Assembly (NCBI RefSeq): GCF_022179185.1
Contig: NZ_BPQJ01000004.1
Coordinates: 1 to 64,000 of the forward strand
Length of the DNA: 64,000 nt
Source of the DNA: Methylobacterium frigidaeris
Lineage (GTDB): Bacteria; Pseudomonadota; Alphaproteobacteria; Rhizobiales; Beijerinckiaceae
Direction of reading: 5' to 3'
Part shown: positions 6,821-15,692 of the stretch, piece after piece
Position numbering within the stretch: position 1 is the first letter of the stretch
How the letters are laid out: every line of letters begins with the position of its first letter
Made by a program: the position numbers and the translations under genes
Notes under the pieces: model-generated
What the model saw: only the letters and a program-made list of their open reading frames with translations
What the model was told of the DNA's origin: nothing
Databases searched by the model: none

Positions 6821-9808
6821 ATGAGCGGCGGGGCGGGAGCGGCGGAGCGGACGGGCGGCGGCATGGCCCCGGCGGCGGGCGAGGTCCCGGCCATCGCGCG
6901 CGAGGATCGCGCCGCCGGGCGGGACCAGGCGCAGGCGGCCGCCCGGACCGGCAACGATCCGGAGGCCGCCGACGCGTCGGGCGGCCTCGACCGCAGCCTC
7001 TTCCGCTACATCTGGCGGCACTCGAAGCGCGATCAGATCCTGATCTGCGGCGTCGTGCTCGCCTCGCTGCCGCTCTACTTCGCCTCCCTCGACCTGCCGC
7101 GGCGCATCGTCAACGAGGCGATCCAGGGCCACGCCTTCGAGAAGGGCAACGAGACCACCAAGTTCCTGGTGCTGCGCCTGCAGATGCCGGACTGGTTCGG
7201 CCACGACGTCGCGCTGTTCCCGGGCTTCGACGTCGACCGGTTCGAGCTCCTGTTCGGCCTGTCCTCGATGTTCCTGCTGCTGGTGCTGATCAACGGCGTC
7301 TTCAAGTACTGGATCAACGTGGCCAAGGGGGCGCTGGGCGAGCGCATGCTGCGGCGCCTGCGGTTCCAGCTGTTCGCGCTGATCATGCGCTTCTCGCCGG
7401 AGGCCCTGCGTCAGACCAAGGCCTCCGAGGTCGCCACCATCATCCGCGACGAGGTCGAGCCGATCGGCGGCTTCATCGGCGACGCCTACATCCTGCCGGC
7501 CTTCCTCGGTACCCAGGCCGCCACCGCGATGGCGTTCATCCTGCTCCAGAACGTCTGGCTCGGGCTCCTCGCCGCCGGGGTGGTGGGCGTGCAGTTCGTG
7601 GTGATCCCTCGCCTACGGCGCGAATTGCTGCGCCTCGGGCGCCAGCGCCAGCTCGCCTCGCGCCGCCTCGCCGGCCGGGTCGGCGAGGTGGTGGACGGCA
7701 TCGCGGCGGTGCATTCCAACGGTGCCGAGGCCTGGGAGCGGGCCGAGATCGGTCACCGCCTCGGCGGGTTGTTCGACCTGCGCCTGCGCATCTACCGGCG
7801 CAAGTTCATGGTCAAGTTCCTGAACAACCTGCTCGCGCAGATGACGCCGTTCCTGTTCTACTGCATCGGCGGCTACTTCGCCCTGAAGGGCCAGCTCAGC
7901 ATCGGCCAGCTCGTCGCGGTGATCGCCGCCTATCGCGACCTGCCGCCGCCCCTGAAGGAGCTGATCGACTGGGACCAGCAGCGCCTCGACGTGCAGGTGA
8001 AGTACGAGCAGGTGCTGCAGCAATTCCTGCCCGACCGGCTGATCGGGCTCGACGCCCCCGGCCGCGACGAGTCCCTGTGCGGGCGCCTCGCCGCCGAGGG
8101 CGTCGGCGTCCAGGAGCCGCACGGACCGGTGCTGGCCAACGTCTCCCTCACCTTAGCCCTTCCGGCCGTGGTCGGCATCGTCAGCGATGGCGGCCCGGCG
8201 GCTTCGACCTTCGCGCGGGTGCTGGCGCGGCGCGTGGTGCCGACCTCAGGAAGAATCACTCTCGAGGATCACGACCTCTCGGAATGGTCCGGCGCGGCGC
8301 TCACCCGGCGCATCGCCTATGCGGGGGTCGATCCGATCCTGTTCCCGGGCTCGCTGCGCGACAACATCGTGTACGGCCTCAACCGCCGTCCGCCCGAGAC
8401 CGCCGCTATCGACGCAAAGGTGCTCGCCGAGGCCCACCGGACCGGCAACCCGGTCGAGCCGTTCCCGGCCGACTGGACCGACTACGCCCAGGCCGGCGTG
8501 GCGGATGCCGCCGCCCTCGACGCCCTGATCCTCGACTGGCTCACCCGCATCGGCATGGGCGAGGAGGTCTACCGCTTCGGCCTCCTCGGCCAGGTCGATC
8601 CCGAGCGGCACCCGGAGCTCGCCGCCCGGCTGATCGAGGCCCGGACCGCCTTCCGCGAGCGCCTGGCGGCGGAGGGGCACGCGCACCTCGTCGAGCCGTT
8701 CGACCCCGCCCGCTACAACCGCCAGGCGACGGTGGCCGAGAACCTGCTGTTCGGTGTGCCGACCACCTCGGCGCTCACCGGCCGGGCGATGGCCGAGCAC
8801 CCGGTGGTGCGCCTGGTGCTCGACCGCACCGAACTCGCCGACGACCTCATCACCATGGGCGAGCGGATCGCCGCCACGATGCTGGAGATCTTTCGCGGCC
8901 TGCCGAGCGGACATCCGCTGTTCGAGCAGTTCTCGTTCCTCTCCGCCGATGAATTGCCGGAATACGAGGCGATCCTCGCCCGCCGCACCGCCACCGAAGC
9001 CTCGGCGGAGCGCCATGGCGGCTCGGCGCTCAACCGGATCCGGCGGCGCTGGATCGGGCTCGGCCGCTACGGCTCGGCCGACGCGACCCGGCTCATCGCC
9101 CTGCCGCTCGCCTATATCGAGCCCCGCCACCGCCTCGGCCTGATCGACGACGCGTTCCGCGACCGGGTGGTCGAGGCGCGGACGCAGCTGCGCACCGCCC
9201 TCGACGAAGCCGGGATGGGCGGCGTCGACTTCTACGATCCCGACCAGGTTTGTGCCGCCGCCCCGTTGCGCGACAACCTCCTGTTCGGCCGCATCAACCA
9301 ATCGGTCGCCGACGCCGTCGAGACCGTGACGGCGACCGGCACCGCGCTCGTCCAGGAGATGCAGCTCGCCCCCGCCATCACCCGGGTCGGGCTCGACCAT
9401 CAGGTCGGCCCGGAGGGACGCTTCCTGTCGAGCGTCCAGCGCGCGGTGGTGAGCCTGGTGCGGGCCCTGATCCGCCGGCCGGATCTGCTCGTCCTCGACG
9501 GTGCCCTGTCGCCGATGGGCGAGAACCGGGCCCGCACGGTGCTGGGCCTGCTGCTGGAGCGGTTCGGCCGCGAGAACAGCCTCGTGGTGGTGCTGCCGAA
9601 CGACCGCTTGGCCGACCGATTCGAGCTGGTGCTGCGGGCAGCCGGAACGCAGATCCACGGGCCGGAGCGGCCTGCCGGGCCCGCGGCATCCCCCGCAGAC
9701 GCGCCGGCGGGGGCTGGCGCTGCGGGCCCGGCTGCGGCAGTCTCCGGACGCGCCGAGGACGAGACGGGGCCGGAATCGGCGCGCGTCGAGCAGGATGTGA
9801 AGGCATGA
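6821..9808 (+). CDS. ABC exporter-like fusion protein with degenerate nucleotide-binding domain
   Basis: From the ATG at 6821 the product is 995 residues. After a polar, Ala/Gly-rich N terminus of about 55 residues comes a type-IV exporter membrane domain (about 75-395, with helices such as QILICGVVLASLPLYFA and FLLLVLINGVFKYWI). A nucleotide-binding-like region follows (about 400-960). Its catalytic motifs are altered: the Walker A position reads SDGGPAAST (no GxGKS), the signature reads LSSVQ, Walker B is LLVLDG without the catalytic Glu, and the H-loop position reads VVLPND. An insertion of about 280 residues carries extra copies of the NLLFG-type motif that normally follows the Q-loop. 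The stop overlaps the next gene (ATGA). Hydrolysis is unlikely; a regulatory or scaffold role is inferred. Confidence 0.8.
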   Translation: MSGGAGAAERTGGGMAPAAGEVPAIAREDRAAGRDQAQAAARTGNDPEAADASGGLDRSLFRYIWRHSKRDQILICGVVLASLPLYFASLDLPRRIVNEAIQGHAFEKGNETTKFLVLRLQMPDWFGHDVALFPGFDVDRFELLFGLSSMFLLLVLINGVFKYWINVAKGALGERMLRRLRFQLFALIMRFSPEALRQTKASEVATIIRDEVEPIGGFIGDAYILPAFLGTQAATAMAFILLQNVWLGLLAAGVVGVQFVVIPRLRRELLRLGRQRQLASRRLAGRVGEVVDGIAAVHSNGAEAWERAEIGHRLGGLFDLRLRIYRRKFMVKFLNNLLAQMTPFLFYCIGGYFALKGQLSIGQLVAVIAAYRDLPPPLKELIDWDQQRLDVQVKYEQVLQQFLPDRLIGLDAPGRDESLCGRLAAEGVGVQEPHGPVLANVSLTLALPAVVGIVSDGGPAASTFARVLARRVVPTSGRITLEDHDLSEWSGAALTRRIAYAGVDPILFPGSLRDNIVYGLNRRPPETAAIDAKVLAEAHRTGNPVEPFPADWTDYAQAGVADAAALDALILDWLTRIGMGEEVYRFGLLGQVDPERHPELAARLIEARTAFRERLAAEGHAHLVEPFDPARYNRQATVAENLLFGVPTTSALTGRAMAEHPVVRLVLDRTELADDLITMGERIAATMLEIFRGLPSGHPLFEQFSFLSADELPEYEAILARRTATEASAERHGGSALNRIRRRWIGLGRYGSADATRLIALPLAYIEPRHRLGLIDDAFRDRVVEARTQLRTALDEAGMGGVDFYDPDQVCAAAPLRDNLLFGRINQSVADAVETVTATGTALVQEMQLAPAITRVGLDHQVGPEGRFLSSVQRAVVSLVRALIRRPDLLVLDGALSPMGENRARTVLGLLLERFGRENSLVVVLPNDRLADRFELVLRAAGTQIHGPERPAGPAASPADAPAGAGAAGPAAAVSGRAEDETGPESARVEQDVKA

Positions 9809-10251
9809 CGCTTGAGACCGAGGTGCAGTCGCTGCGCCAAGTGCCGATGTTCCGCGAGGTGGATCCGGCCCGCCTGAAGCTGCTCGCCTTCACCAGCGAG
9901 CGGGTGCATTTCGCCGACGGCCAGCGCTTCTTCGACCGGGGCGACGCTGCCGACGCGGCCTACCTGATCCTGGAGGGAGAGGCGGCGGTCACCCTGGACG
10001 GGCCGCAGGGACCGATCCGCCTGGCGCTGCTGGGCGCCAACGCCCTCGTCGGCGAGATGGGCATCCTGGCCGACCAGCCGCGCTCCGCCACCGTGACCGC
10101 CGTGGTGCCGACGACGGCGCTCCGCATCGACCGACGGGTCTTCCTCGAGCTCCTGAGCCAGTTCCCGCAGATCGCCATCGCGGTGATGCGCGAGCTCGCC
10201 CACCGCCTCGAGATGACCAACCAGCAGCTCGCCCAGATGCGGACCGGCTGA
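9805..10251 (+). CDS. Cyclic nucleotide-binding domain protein (Crp-type sensor domain only)
   Basis: This 148-residue protein is essentially one cNMP-binding beta-barrel (residues about 10-130). It has the start PMFREVDPARLKLLA, the FFDRGDAADAAYLILEGEA turn and the phosphate-binding-cassette-like region GANALVGEMGILADQPRSATVTA. There is no helix-turn-helix, so it is not a classical Crp regulator. The ATG overlaps the upstream ABC gene by four bases (ATGA), implying translational coupling. The pair probably works together, with this domain sensing a ligand for, or modulating, the ABC protein. The ligand is unknown. Confidence 0.85.
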   Translation: MTLETEVQSLRQVPMFREVDPARLKLLAFTSERVHFADGQRFFDRGDAADAAYLILEGEAAVTLDGPQGPIRLALLGANALVGEMGILADQPRSATVTAVVPTTALRIDRRVFLELLSQFPQIAIAVMRELAHRLEMTNQQLAQMRTG

Positions 10252-10316
10252 CGACGATACCCACGAGGCGTGCCCGCGAACGAGGCACGCCCGACCATCG
10301 ATTCGGGGAAAGCGCC

Positions 10317-11078
10317 ATGGATCTCGCCGCCGGCCTGAAAGGCCGCCACGTCCTCGTCACCGGGGCCTCGAGCGGCCTCGGGGACCATTTCGCCCGGCTC
10401 TGCGCGGGGTGCGGCGCCGCCGTCACGGTGGCGGCGCGGCGCAAGGAGAAGCTCGACGCCCTGGTGCAGGACCTGCTTGCCGCCGGCGCAGCCGAAGCGC
10501 GGGCCGTCGCCCTCGACGTCGCCGACCCGGATTCCGTCGCCGCCGCCTTCGCGGCCCTGCACGCCCTGCCGGACGTCGTGGTCAACAATGCCGGCATCGC
10601 CGAGGGCGGGGCGGCGATCGACCTCGACCTCGCGGCCTTCGACCGAGTGATCGACACCAATCTCCGCGGGGTCTGGGCGGTGTCCACCACCGCCGCCCGG
10701 GCTTGGCGGGATGCGGGCCGCGGCGGCGTGATCGTCAACGTCGCGTCAATCCTCGGCCTGCGGGTCGCGGGCGGGGTCGGGCCCTACACGGTGTCCAAGG
10801 CCGGCGTGGTGCAGATGACCCAGGCGCTCGGGCTCGAATGGGCCCGCTACGGCATCCGGGTCAACGCGCTGGCCCCCGGCTATATCGGTACCGACATCAA
10901 CCGCGACTTCTTCGAGACGCCGCCCGGCCAGGCGATGCTCAAGCGCATCCCGATGCGCCGGCTCGGCCGCCCGGAGGATCTCGACGGCGCCTTCCTGCTG
11001 CTCGCCGGCGACGCCTCGGGCTGGATGACCGGGGCGACGCTCCCGGTCGATGGCGGGCATCTCGTCTCGGGGCTGTGA
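10317..11078 (+). CDS. Short-chain dehydrogenase/reductase (SDR) family oxidoreductase
   Basis: A classical SDR of 253 residues. It has the cofactor motif TGASSGLG (15-22), NNAG (90-93), catalytic Ser144, and Tyr157 with Lys161 in YTVSK. The C-terminal end has the PVDGGHL motif common to FabG-like enzymes. It reduces or oxidises a carbonyl/alcohol using NAD(P)H. The substrate cannot be predicted. It starts 65 bp after the cNMP protein, so co-transcription is possible but not required, and it ends 3 bp from the convergent vWA gene. Confidence 0.92.
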   Translation: MDLAAGLKGRHVLVTGASSGLGDHFARLCAGCGAAVTVAARRKEKLDALVQDLLAAGAAEARAVALDVADPDSVAAAFAALHALPDVVVNNAGIAEGGAAIDLDLAAFDRVIDTNLRGVWAVSTTAARAWRDAGRGGVIVNVASILGLRVAGGVGPYTVSKAGVVQMTQALGLEWARYGIRVNALAPGYIGTDINRDFFETPPGQAMLKRIPMRRLGRPEDLDGAFLLLAGDASGWMTGATLPVDGGHLVSGL

Positions 11079-11081
11079 CCG

Positions 11082-12401
11082 TCAGTTGGTCAGCCGGACC
11101 TGCGCGAAGGTATTGAACAGCTTCGACATCGCAGCGCCGATCGAGATGGTGCCGCCGGCCTCCATGTAGAAGTCCTTGCTGGTCGCGCAGGCGGTCAGCT
11201 GGGACGGGATGTCGTCGCGGCGCGTGCCGCTGCCGCCGATCTGGCTCGGCTGCCCGAGGGTCACGTTGTAGCCCCAGTCCCAGGGCATCGCCAGGTAGGG
11301 CGTGTAGATCACCCCGACCCAGACCGGAAGCTTGGCGGAGCCGCCCGCAACCTTGAGGGGGGCGCATTGCGCCGGGTCGAACGGCCTGACGGAGGCGCGC
11401 TTGGGCACGTCCGAAGTCCAGGACCGGCCCGGATCGGCGACGCCGTCCGTCGCGAGGATCACCAGCTTCTTCGGCGTGTTGATGCCGTCGCCGCTCGTGC
11501 CGACTGCCTTGATGAAATCCGGCATGATGGTGTTGAACAGCGTCGCGCCGTCGCTCTCGCCCGAGGCGCTCGGCACCTTCGGCAGGTTGCCGGCTACCTG
11601 CGAGAGGTCGCTGGTCAGGTCGAGCACCTTGGTGAGCGTGGTGCTGAACGAGTAGATCGAGATCCGCATCCGCTTGCTGACCGCGTCCTGCTGGCGCAGT
11701 GAACTCACAAAATCGAGGATCCCCTGGTTCATCTCGTCCAGGCGCAGGGTGATGCCGTTCGCCTTGGCCCACAGGTAGCTGTCCTTGCCGCTGTTCTTGA
11801 CGGCCGCCCCGTCGTGGCAGGCGAAGGCGCAGTTCAGGTTGGCCCGGAGCAGGTCGATGTCGGCGGTCGTCGCCCCCAGCGCCATCGAGCCGGACACGTC
11901 GATCAGCAGGTAAACGTCGATTAGCGGCGACAGGTCGACGCCGGCCTTCACGCTGCCGGAGAAAGGCATCGTCGTGATGCCCGAGAGGCCCATGAGCGTT
12001 GTCTTGGTCGAGGCCGTGTAGCTGCCCGTGACGGTGGCGCTGCGGCCGTTGAGGGTCACGTCGAATTGCGGCTGCGGCGCATTTGCGGCCGCGTTGGACG
12101 TGAAGCTGGCGAACATCTGCGCGGCGGCGGCCGCGCCAGCCTCCTTGAGTTGCGCGTCGGTCTTCCCCTTGGCATCCGCCGCCTTCACCGCCTGGGCGCC
12201 GGCCAGCACCGCGGCGTCGAGCGCCGCGTCCAGGCGCGCCTCGTCCTTGCGGGCTCGGGCGTAGTCGAAGGCGGACCCCGCCAGGGCCACGAGCACGAGG
12301 CTCGTCAGGGCCGCCAGGATCGCGACGGCGCCGCCGCGGTCGCGCTGGAACGCCAAGATCGCCCTGTTGAGACGGCGCGGAGAAGGCAGGCGAGAAAGCA
12401 T
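11082..12401 (-). CDS. TadG-like pilus-assembly protein with von Willebrand factor A domain
   Basis: The 439-residue protein has an N-terminal TadE/TadG-type segment: a short basic lead, FQRDRGGAVAILAAL, then a single membrane helix (about 24-44). A vWA domain follows with an intact MIDAS motif DVSGSM (Asp168, Ser170, Ser172) and a DGATLFNTIMP stretch. It is predicted to be anchored in the inner membrane with the vWA domain in the periplasm. TadG proteins accompany Flp/Tad pili, but no other tad genes are present here. A related protein lies two genes upstream on the same strand. The C terminus (ISIGAAMSKLFNTFAQVRLTN) is typical of alphaproteobacterial TadG. Confidence 0.87.
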   Translation of the reverse strand: MLSRLPSPRRLNRAILAFQRDRGGAVAILAALTSLVLVALAGSAFDYARARKDEARLDAALDAAVLAGAQAVKAADAKGKTDAQLKEAGAAAAAQMFASFTSNAAANAPQPQFDVTLNGRSATVTGSYTASTKTTLMGLSGITTMPFSGSVKAGVDLSPLIDVYLLIDVSGSMALGATTADIDLLRANLNCAFACHDGAAVKNSGKDSYLWAKANGITLRLDEMNQGILDFVSSLRQQDAVSKRMRISIYSFSTTLTKVLDLTSDLSQVAGNLPKVPSASGESDGATLFNTIMPDFIKAVGTSGDGINTPKKLVILATDGVADPGRSWTSDVPKRASVRPFDPAQCAPLKVAGGSAKLPVWVGVIYTPYLAMPWDWGYNVTLGQPSQIGGSGTRRDDIPSQLTACATSKDFYMEAGGTISIGAAMSKLFNTFAQVRLTN

Positions 12402-12515
12402 GGACGGTCGACCAGTTAGGGCTTTCCGTCATCCCACGCCAATGATTTCCCGCAAGTAAAACGGATGCAAGAATGTTAGAGCCTTCCACCCCATCTGAAC
12501 GGAACCGGCGGCACC

Positions 12516-12959
12516 TCAGCCCGCCGGGTAGGTGATGAACTCGAGCAGCGATCCGTCCGGATCCCGGAAATAGACGCTGATGCCCTCGCCGACGGCGCCG
12601 TGGCGCGGCACCGGGCCGAGCTCGACCGGCACGCCGTGTCCCGCGAGATGGGCCGCCGCCTCCTCGATCGGGCCGTGCCAGCGGAAGCAGAGATCGCTGT
12701 TGCCGGGCATCACCGGCACCCGGGCCCGCGGCTCGCCGATCTGGCCCGGCCCATGGCAGTTCAGCTGCACGCCGCCGAAGCGATAGGCGTAGCCGCGCCC
12801 GACCGGAATGACCTCCGCGCCGAGAACGTCCCGGTAGAAGGCGGTGGAGCGCTCCCAGTCCGAGACGTGGATGACGCAGTGATCGAGGTGGATCGCCGGA
12901 CGCACGATCGTCTCCGGCACCTCGGCCGCGAGTTCGGGGAGGGTCTCGGTCTCCGGCAT
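12516..12959 (-). CDS. VOC (glyoxalase/dioxygenase-fold) family protein
   Basis: This 147-residue protein has the vicinal-oxygen-chelate fold. It has two beta-alpha-beta units: HLDHCVIHVSDWERSTAFYRDVLG at about 23-46 (metal-ligand His in the first strand) and a second unit with FRWHGPIEEAAAHL. It ends in YFRDPDGSLLEFITYP, which contains the usual C-terminal metal-ligand Glu. The likely function is a small metalloenzyme or resistance/dioxygenase-type protein. The substrate is not inferable. It lies between two TadG-like genes but shows no functional link to them. Confidence 0.87.
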   Translation of the reverse strand: MPETETLPELAAEVPETIVRPAIHLDHCVIHVSDWERSTAFYRDVLGAEVIPVGRGYAYRFGGVQLNCHGPGQIGEPRARVPVMPGNSDLCFRWHGPIEEAAAHLAGHGVPVELGPVPRHGAVGEGISVYFRDPDGSLLEFITYPAG

Positions 12960-13054
12960 CGTCGGTGTTCCGTGAAGATCGGTGTGAGGGGAAAATCCAG
13001 GTCGCGGGCCGGAGGTTCCGCACCGGCAGGAAGTGCCGTCGCCGGATCGAGCCG

Positions 13055-14293
13055 TCATTCCGTCAGCCGGACCGGCTGGTCCCGCGGCGGGCCGACTCCG
13101 GCCGGCACCGGGACCGTCGAGGACGCGTAGTTGGAGTTGATGGTGAGCGTGGCACTCCCCTGCGTCCGGATCGTCCGGGCCACCACCACCGTCCAGGGCG
13201 ACTGGTCGGCGACCTTGTTGTTGTTGCCCTTCACCGTGAGGTCGGCGTTCGGCAGGTAGACCGTGCCGATGAGCTTGCGGGCGTTGCTGGTCGAGATCTC
13301 GATCTCGCCGGTGTAGCTGCGGTCGGAGATCAGCACGAAGCCGGCATAGGGTCCGCTCTTGCGGCCTTCGAGCTGCAGCACGGCGCCGCCGGTGATCTGC
13401 GTCGTCAGCAGCCCCTTGAGGATGACCACGACGTCGCTGCCGGTGATCGTGGTACTGCCACCGATGCTGAGGCTCGGCCCGACGAAGTAGTGGTCGCCCG
13501 GCGCCAGCACGAGGGTGGCGTTGCCCATGACCGTGATGGTGCCGCAATGCACGCCGGGATTGAGGTAGAAGGTGCCGTCCCCGAGGCTGAGCGAGAACGT
13601 GTCGCACGGGATCGGCACGTCGATCCGCAGGCCGACGAAGGGATCCGGCACGGCCGGCGCGTCGGTCACGGGATTCGGGCGGATCGACCCGGAGGCGCTG
13701 CCGACGGCGCGGGCCTCGCCGGCCAGGACGAAGGCGGATCCACTCGCCGTCAGGTTGGCGTTGCTCTGGACCAGGCAGTCGCTCGCCGCGATCCCGGAAT
13801 TGCCCTGGAGCGCGATGCTGTCCTGCCCTTGACCCTGGAAGCCGAGAACGCAGAGGGGCTTGCGCGCCGTCCGGATCGCGGTCGCGGTGGCCGTGAGGTT
13901 CCAGCCGCCCGGCGGCAGCAGGCTGCGGAAGAACGAGGCGCGGTGCGCGGTCTGGCGCACGGTGACCGTGCGCGATGCGGCGTCGACCGTCGCATGCGAG
14001 CCGATCGCCCAGCGCAGGCGCAGGGGCTCGGCCAGGGCGTCCGCGTAGAGGCGGGTCCGCTCCGTCGTCGCGGCCGACCGGTCGACCCCGAACTCGCCGG
14101 CACCCTGAATCGCCGCCGCGTCAACGTTGCGCTGGAGCTTCGCCTTCGCCAGCATCACCTCGGCGAGTTCGGCGACACCGACCGCTCCCATCCCCAGGAT
14201 CGGCAGCACCAGGCCAAGCAGGATGCCGACCACGCCGCTCCGGCAGCGCCGGAAGCGGGCGAGGCTCAGGACAAGGTCCGGGCAGAGGCTCAT
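13055..14293 (-). CDS. TadE/TadG-like membrane protein with extracytoplasmic beta-rich domain
   Basis: The 412-residue protein begins with the TadE/G pattern RFRRCRSGVVGILLGLVLPI and a single N-terminal membrane helix. The helical stretch LAKAKLQRNVDAAAIQGA comes next. The rest is rich in Gly, Thr, Ser and Asn, with strand-turn repeats (GNATLVLAPGDHYFVG, GGSTTITGSDVVVILKG), suggesting a right-handed beta-helix or similar exported domain. It has no vWA motif. Paired with the vWA-bearing TadG-like protein downstream, it may contribute to a Tad-type surface structure encoded elsewhere. This is inference from architecture. Confidence 0.75.
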   Translation of the reverse strand: MSLCPDLVLSLARFRRCRSGVVGILLGLVLPILGMGAVGVAELAEVMLAKAKLQRNVDAAAIQGAGEFGVDRSAATTERTRLYADALAEPLRLRWAIGSHATVDAASRTVTVRQTAHRASFFRSLLPPGGWNLTATATAIRTARKPLCVLGFQGQGQDSIALQGNSGIAASDCLVQSNANLTASGSAFVLAGEARAVGSASGSIRPNPVTDAPAVPDPFVGLRIDVPIPCDTFSLSLGDGTFYLNPGVHCGTITVMGNATLVLAPGDHYFVGPSLSIGGSTTITGSDVVVILKGLLTTQITGGAVLQLEGRKSGPYAGFVLISDRSYTGEIEISTSNARKLIGTVYLPNADLTVKGNNNKVADQSPWTVVVARTIRTQGSATLTINSNYASSTVPVPAGVGPPRDQPVRLTE

Positions 14294-14518
14294 CGTCGAG
14301 GCGGAGGGCTATCCAGGCCGTGGCCGGATCAACTGCGATCAGCAGTTGCTTTCCGGCGCACGCGAAGTCGGCATCGTCCGGTTCTGCTCGATGTTTCCGA
14401 ACGAATCCCTAACGCTTTCGTTCTGTTGCCGTTTAACCCGGCGATTTTCGCTTGCCGGTTGAGTCGTTCATTGCCGCAACCGGCGCGATTACCTGCGATC
14501 GCGCCGGGTACCCCTGCG

Positions 14519-15514
14519 TCAGACGACGTCGTGTTCGATCGCCCCGAAGATCGAATGCCCACCGACATCCTTCATCTCGACCCGCAGGCGGTCGCCGGCC
14601 GCGAGGTAGGGCGTGCGGACCCAGCCGCCGGTCAGGGCCTCGGCGGCGCGGGCCTCGGCGAGGCAGGCATAGCCGGCCCCGCCCTCGGCGGTGGGACGGC
14701 CGGGACCGCCATCGATGCCGCGGTTCGAGACAGGGCCGGCGCTGACGAGCGTGCCGGCGCCGAGCGGCCGATGCCGCGCCGCCTCCGCCACCAGGGCGAC
14801 GAGGCTGCTGCCCAGATCGGTGCCGGCATCGGGGCAGCCGAGAGCCTTGCCGTTGCGGCTCACGAGCAGCGGGCGGTGCAGGCTGCCGTCCCGCCAGGCC
14901 TGTCCCAGCTCGTCGGGGGTCGCTACCACCGGCGCGAGGCTCGCGGCGAGGGCCGGCGCCTCCGCTCCATCGAGGTCGAGCCCGTCCGGCCGCAGGCGGT
15001 CGTGGCGGATCACCTCCGCTACCAGGGTCACCAGCCGGACCGCGTCCCCGGCCGCCGCCGCGTCGGCGCCCCGGGCCAGGTCGCCGGTGATCACGGCGAG
15101 GCCCGCCGAGAGGTCGAGGGAGGCCGCCGGGTCGTCGGGCGTCAGCGGGTCGCGGGGCCCGAGGAACCCGTCGGAGGCGGCGTGGCGCAGGGCTCCCGCC
15201 TCGCCGGCCGGCGCCTCGGCGCCCGCGGCCTGGCGCAGCAGCGCCGGGTAGCCCGGCCAGGCGGCGGCGTGCCGGCGGGCATAGGCGCGCGGCAGGGGGG
15301 CGGCGCAATCGTGCTCGTGGAAGCGGAACGAGGGCACCGAGCCGTGCTCGAGCTGCTCGGCCAGGGCCGCGAGGGCGGGGGCGAACCGCTCCCAGTCGTC
15401 GAGAGCCTGCTGCAGGGTCGCCACGACGATGAAGGCGTCGGTGGCGCGGGTCAGGTCGCGCGAGACCACGACGAGGCGGCCGTCGCGGCCGTGCTTGAGG
15501 CTGGCGAGCTTCAT
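14519..15514 (-). CDS. Fumarylacetoacetate hydrolase (FAH) family protein
   Basis: The product is 331 residues from the ATG at 15514, which has GGAGGG a few bases upstream; an upstream in-frame ATG at 15550 lacks such a site. It matches the alphaproteobacterial FAH-family enzymes related to fumarylacetoacetase / 2-keto-4-pentenoate hydratase. Features are the early RFHEHDCAAPLPRAYA block, the NGKALG segment, the GTLVSAGPVSNRG turn, and the C-terminal LRVEMKDVGGHSIFGAIEH. Such enzymes cleave or decarboxylate beta-diketo acids using a divalent metal. A role in aromatic or tyrosine breakdown is possible, but no pathway partners are adjacent. Confidence 0.85.
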   Translation of the reverse strand: MKLASLKHGRDGRLVVVSRDLTRATDAFIVVATLQQALDDWERFAPALAALAEQLEHGSVPSFRFHEHDCAAPLPRAYARRHAAAWPGYPALLRQAAGAEAPAGEAGALRHAASDGFLGPRDPLTPDDPAASLDLSAGLAVITGDLARGADAAAAGDAVRLVTLVAEVIRHDRLRPDGLDLDGAEAPALAASLAPVVATPDELGQAWRDGSLHRPLLVSRNGKALGCPDAGTDLGSSLVALVAEAARHRPLGAGTLVSAGPVSNRGIDGGPGRPTAEGGAGYACLAEARAAEALTGGWVRTPYLAAGDRLRVEMKDVGGHSIFGAIEHDVV

Positions 15515-15554
15515 TCGGCGTCCCTCCATATGACCCGCTGTTGCGGGCATGTCT

Positions 15555-15573
15555 GCCTGCCGAGACGGCAGGC
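15555..15573. terminator. 8-bp perfect hairpin between two minus-strand genes
   Basis: GCCTGCCG, 3-base loop, CGGCAGGC. It lies downstream of the zinc metallopeptidase gene (stop at 15693) and upstream of the FAH-family start. No T-tract. Confidence 0.4.
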
Positions 15574-15692
15574 GGGCGGCCCGGTTCCTCGGGCGCGTTG
15601 CCCCATCATGGACCGCCCCGGCCGCGGAGGCTACGGCCGAGACGGTGCGTGGCGCTCCCTTACGTCAGATCGCCAGCATCAGATCGGGCCCG

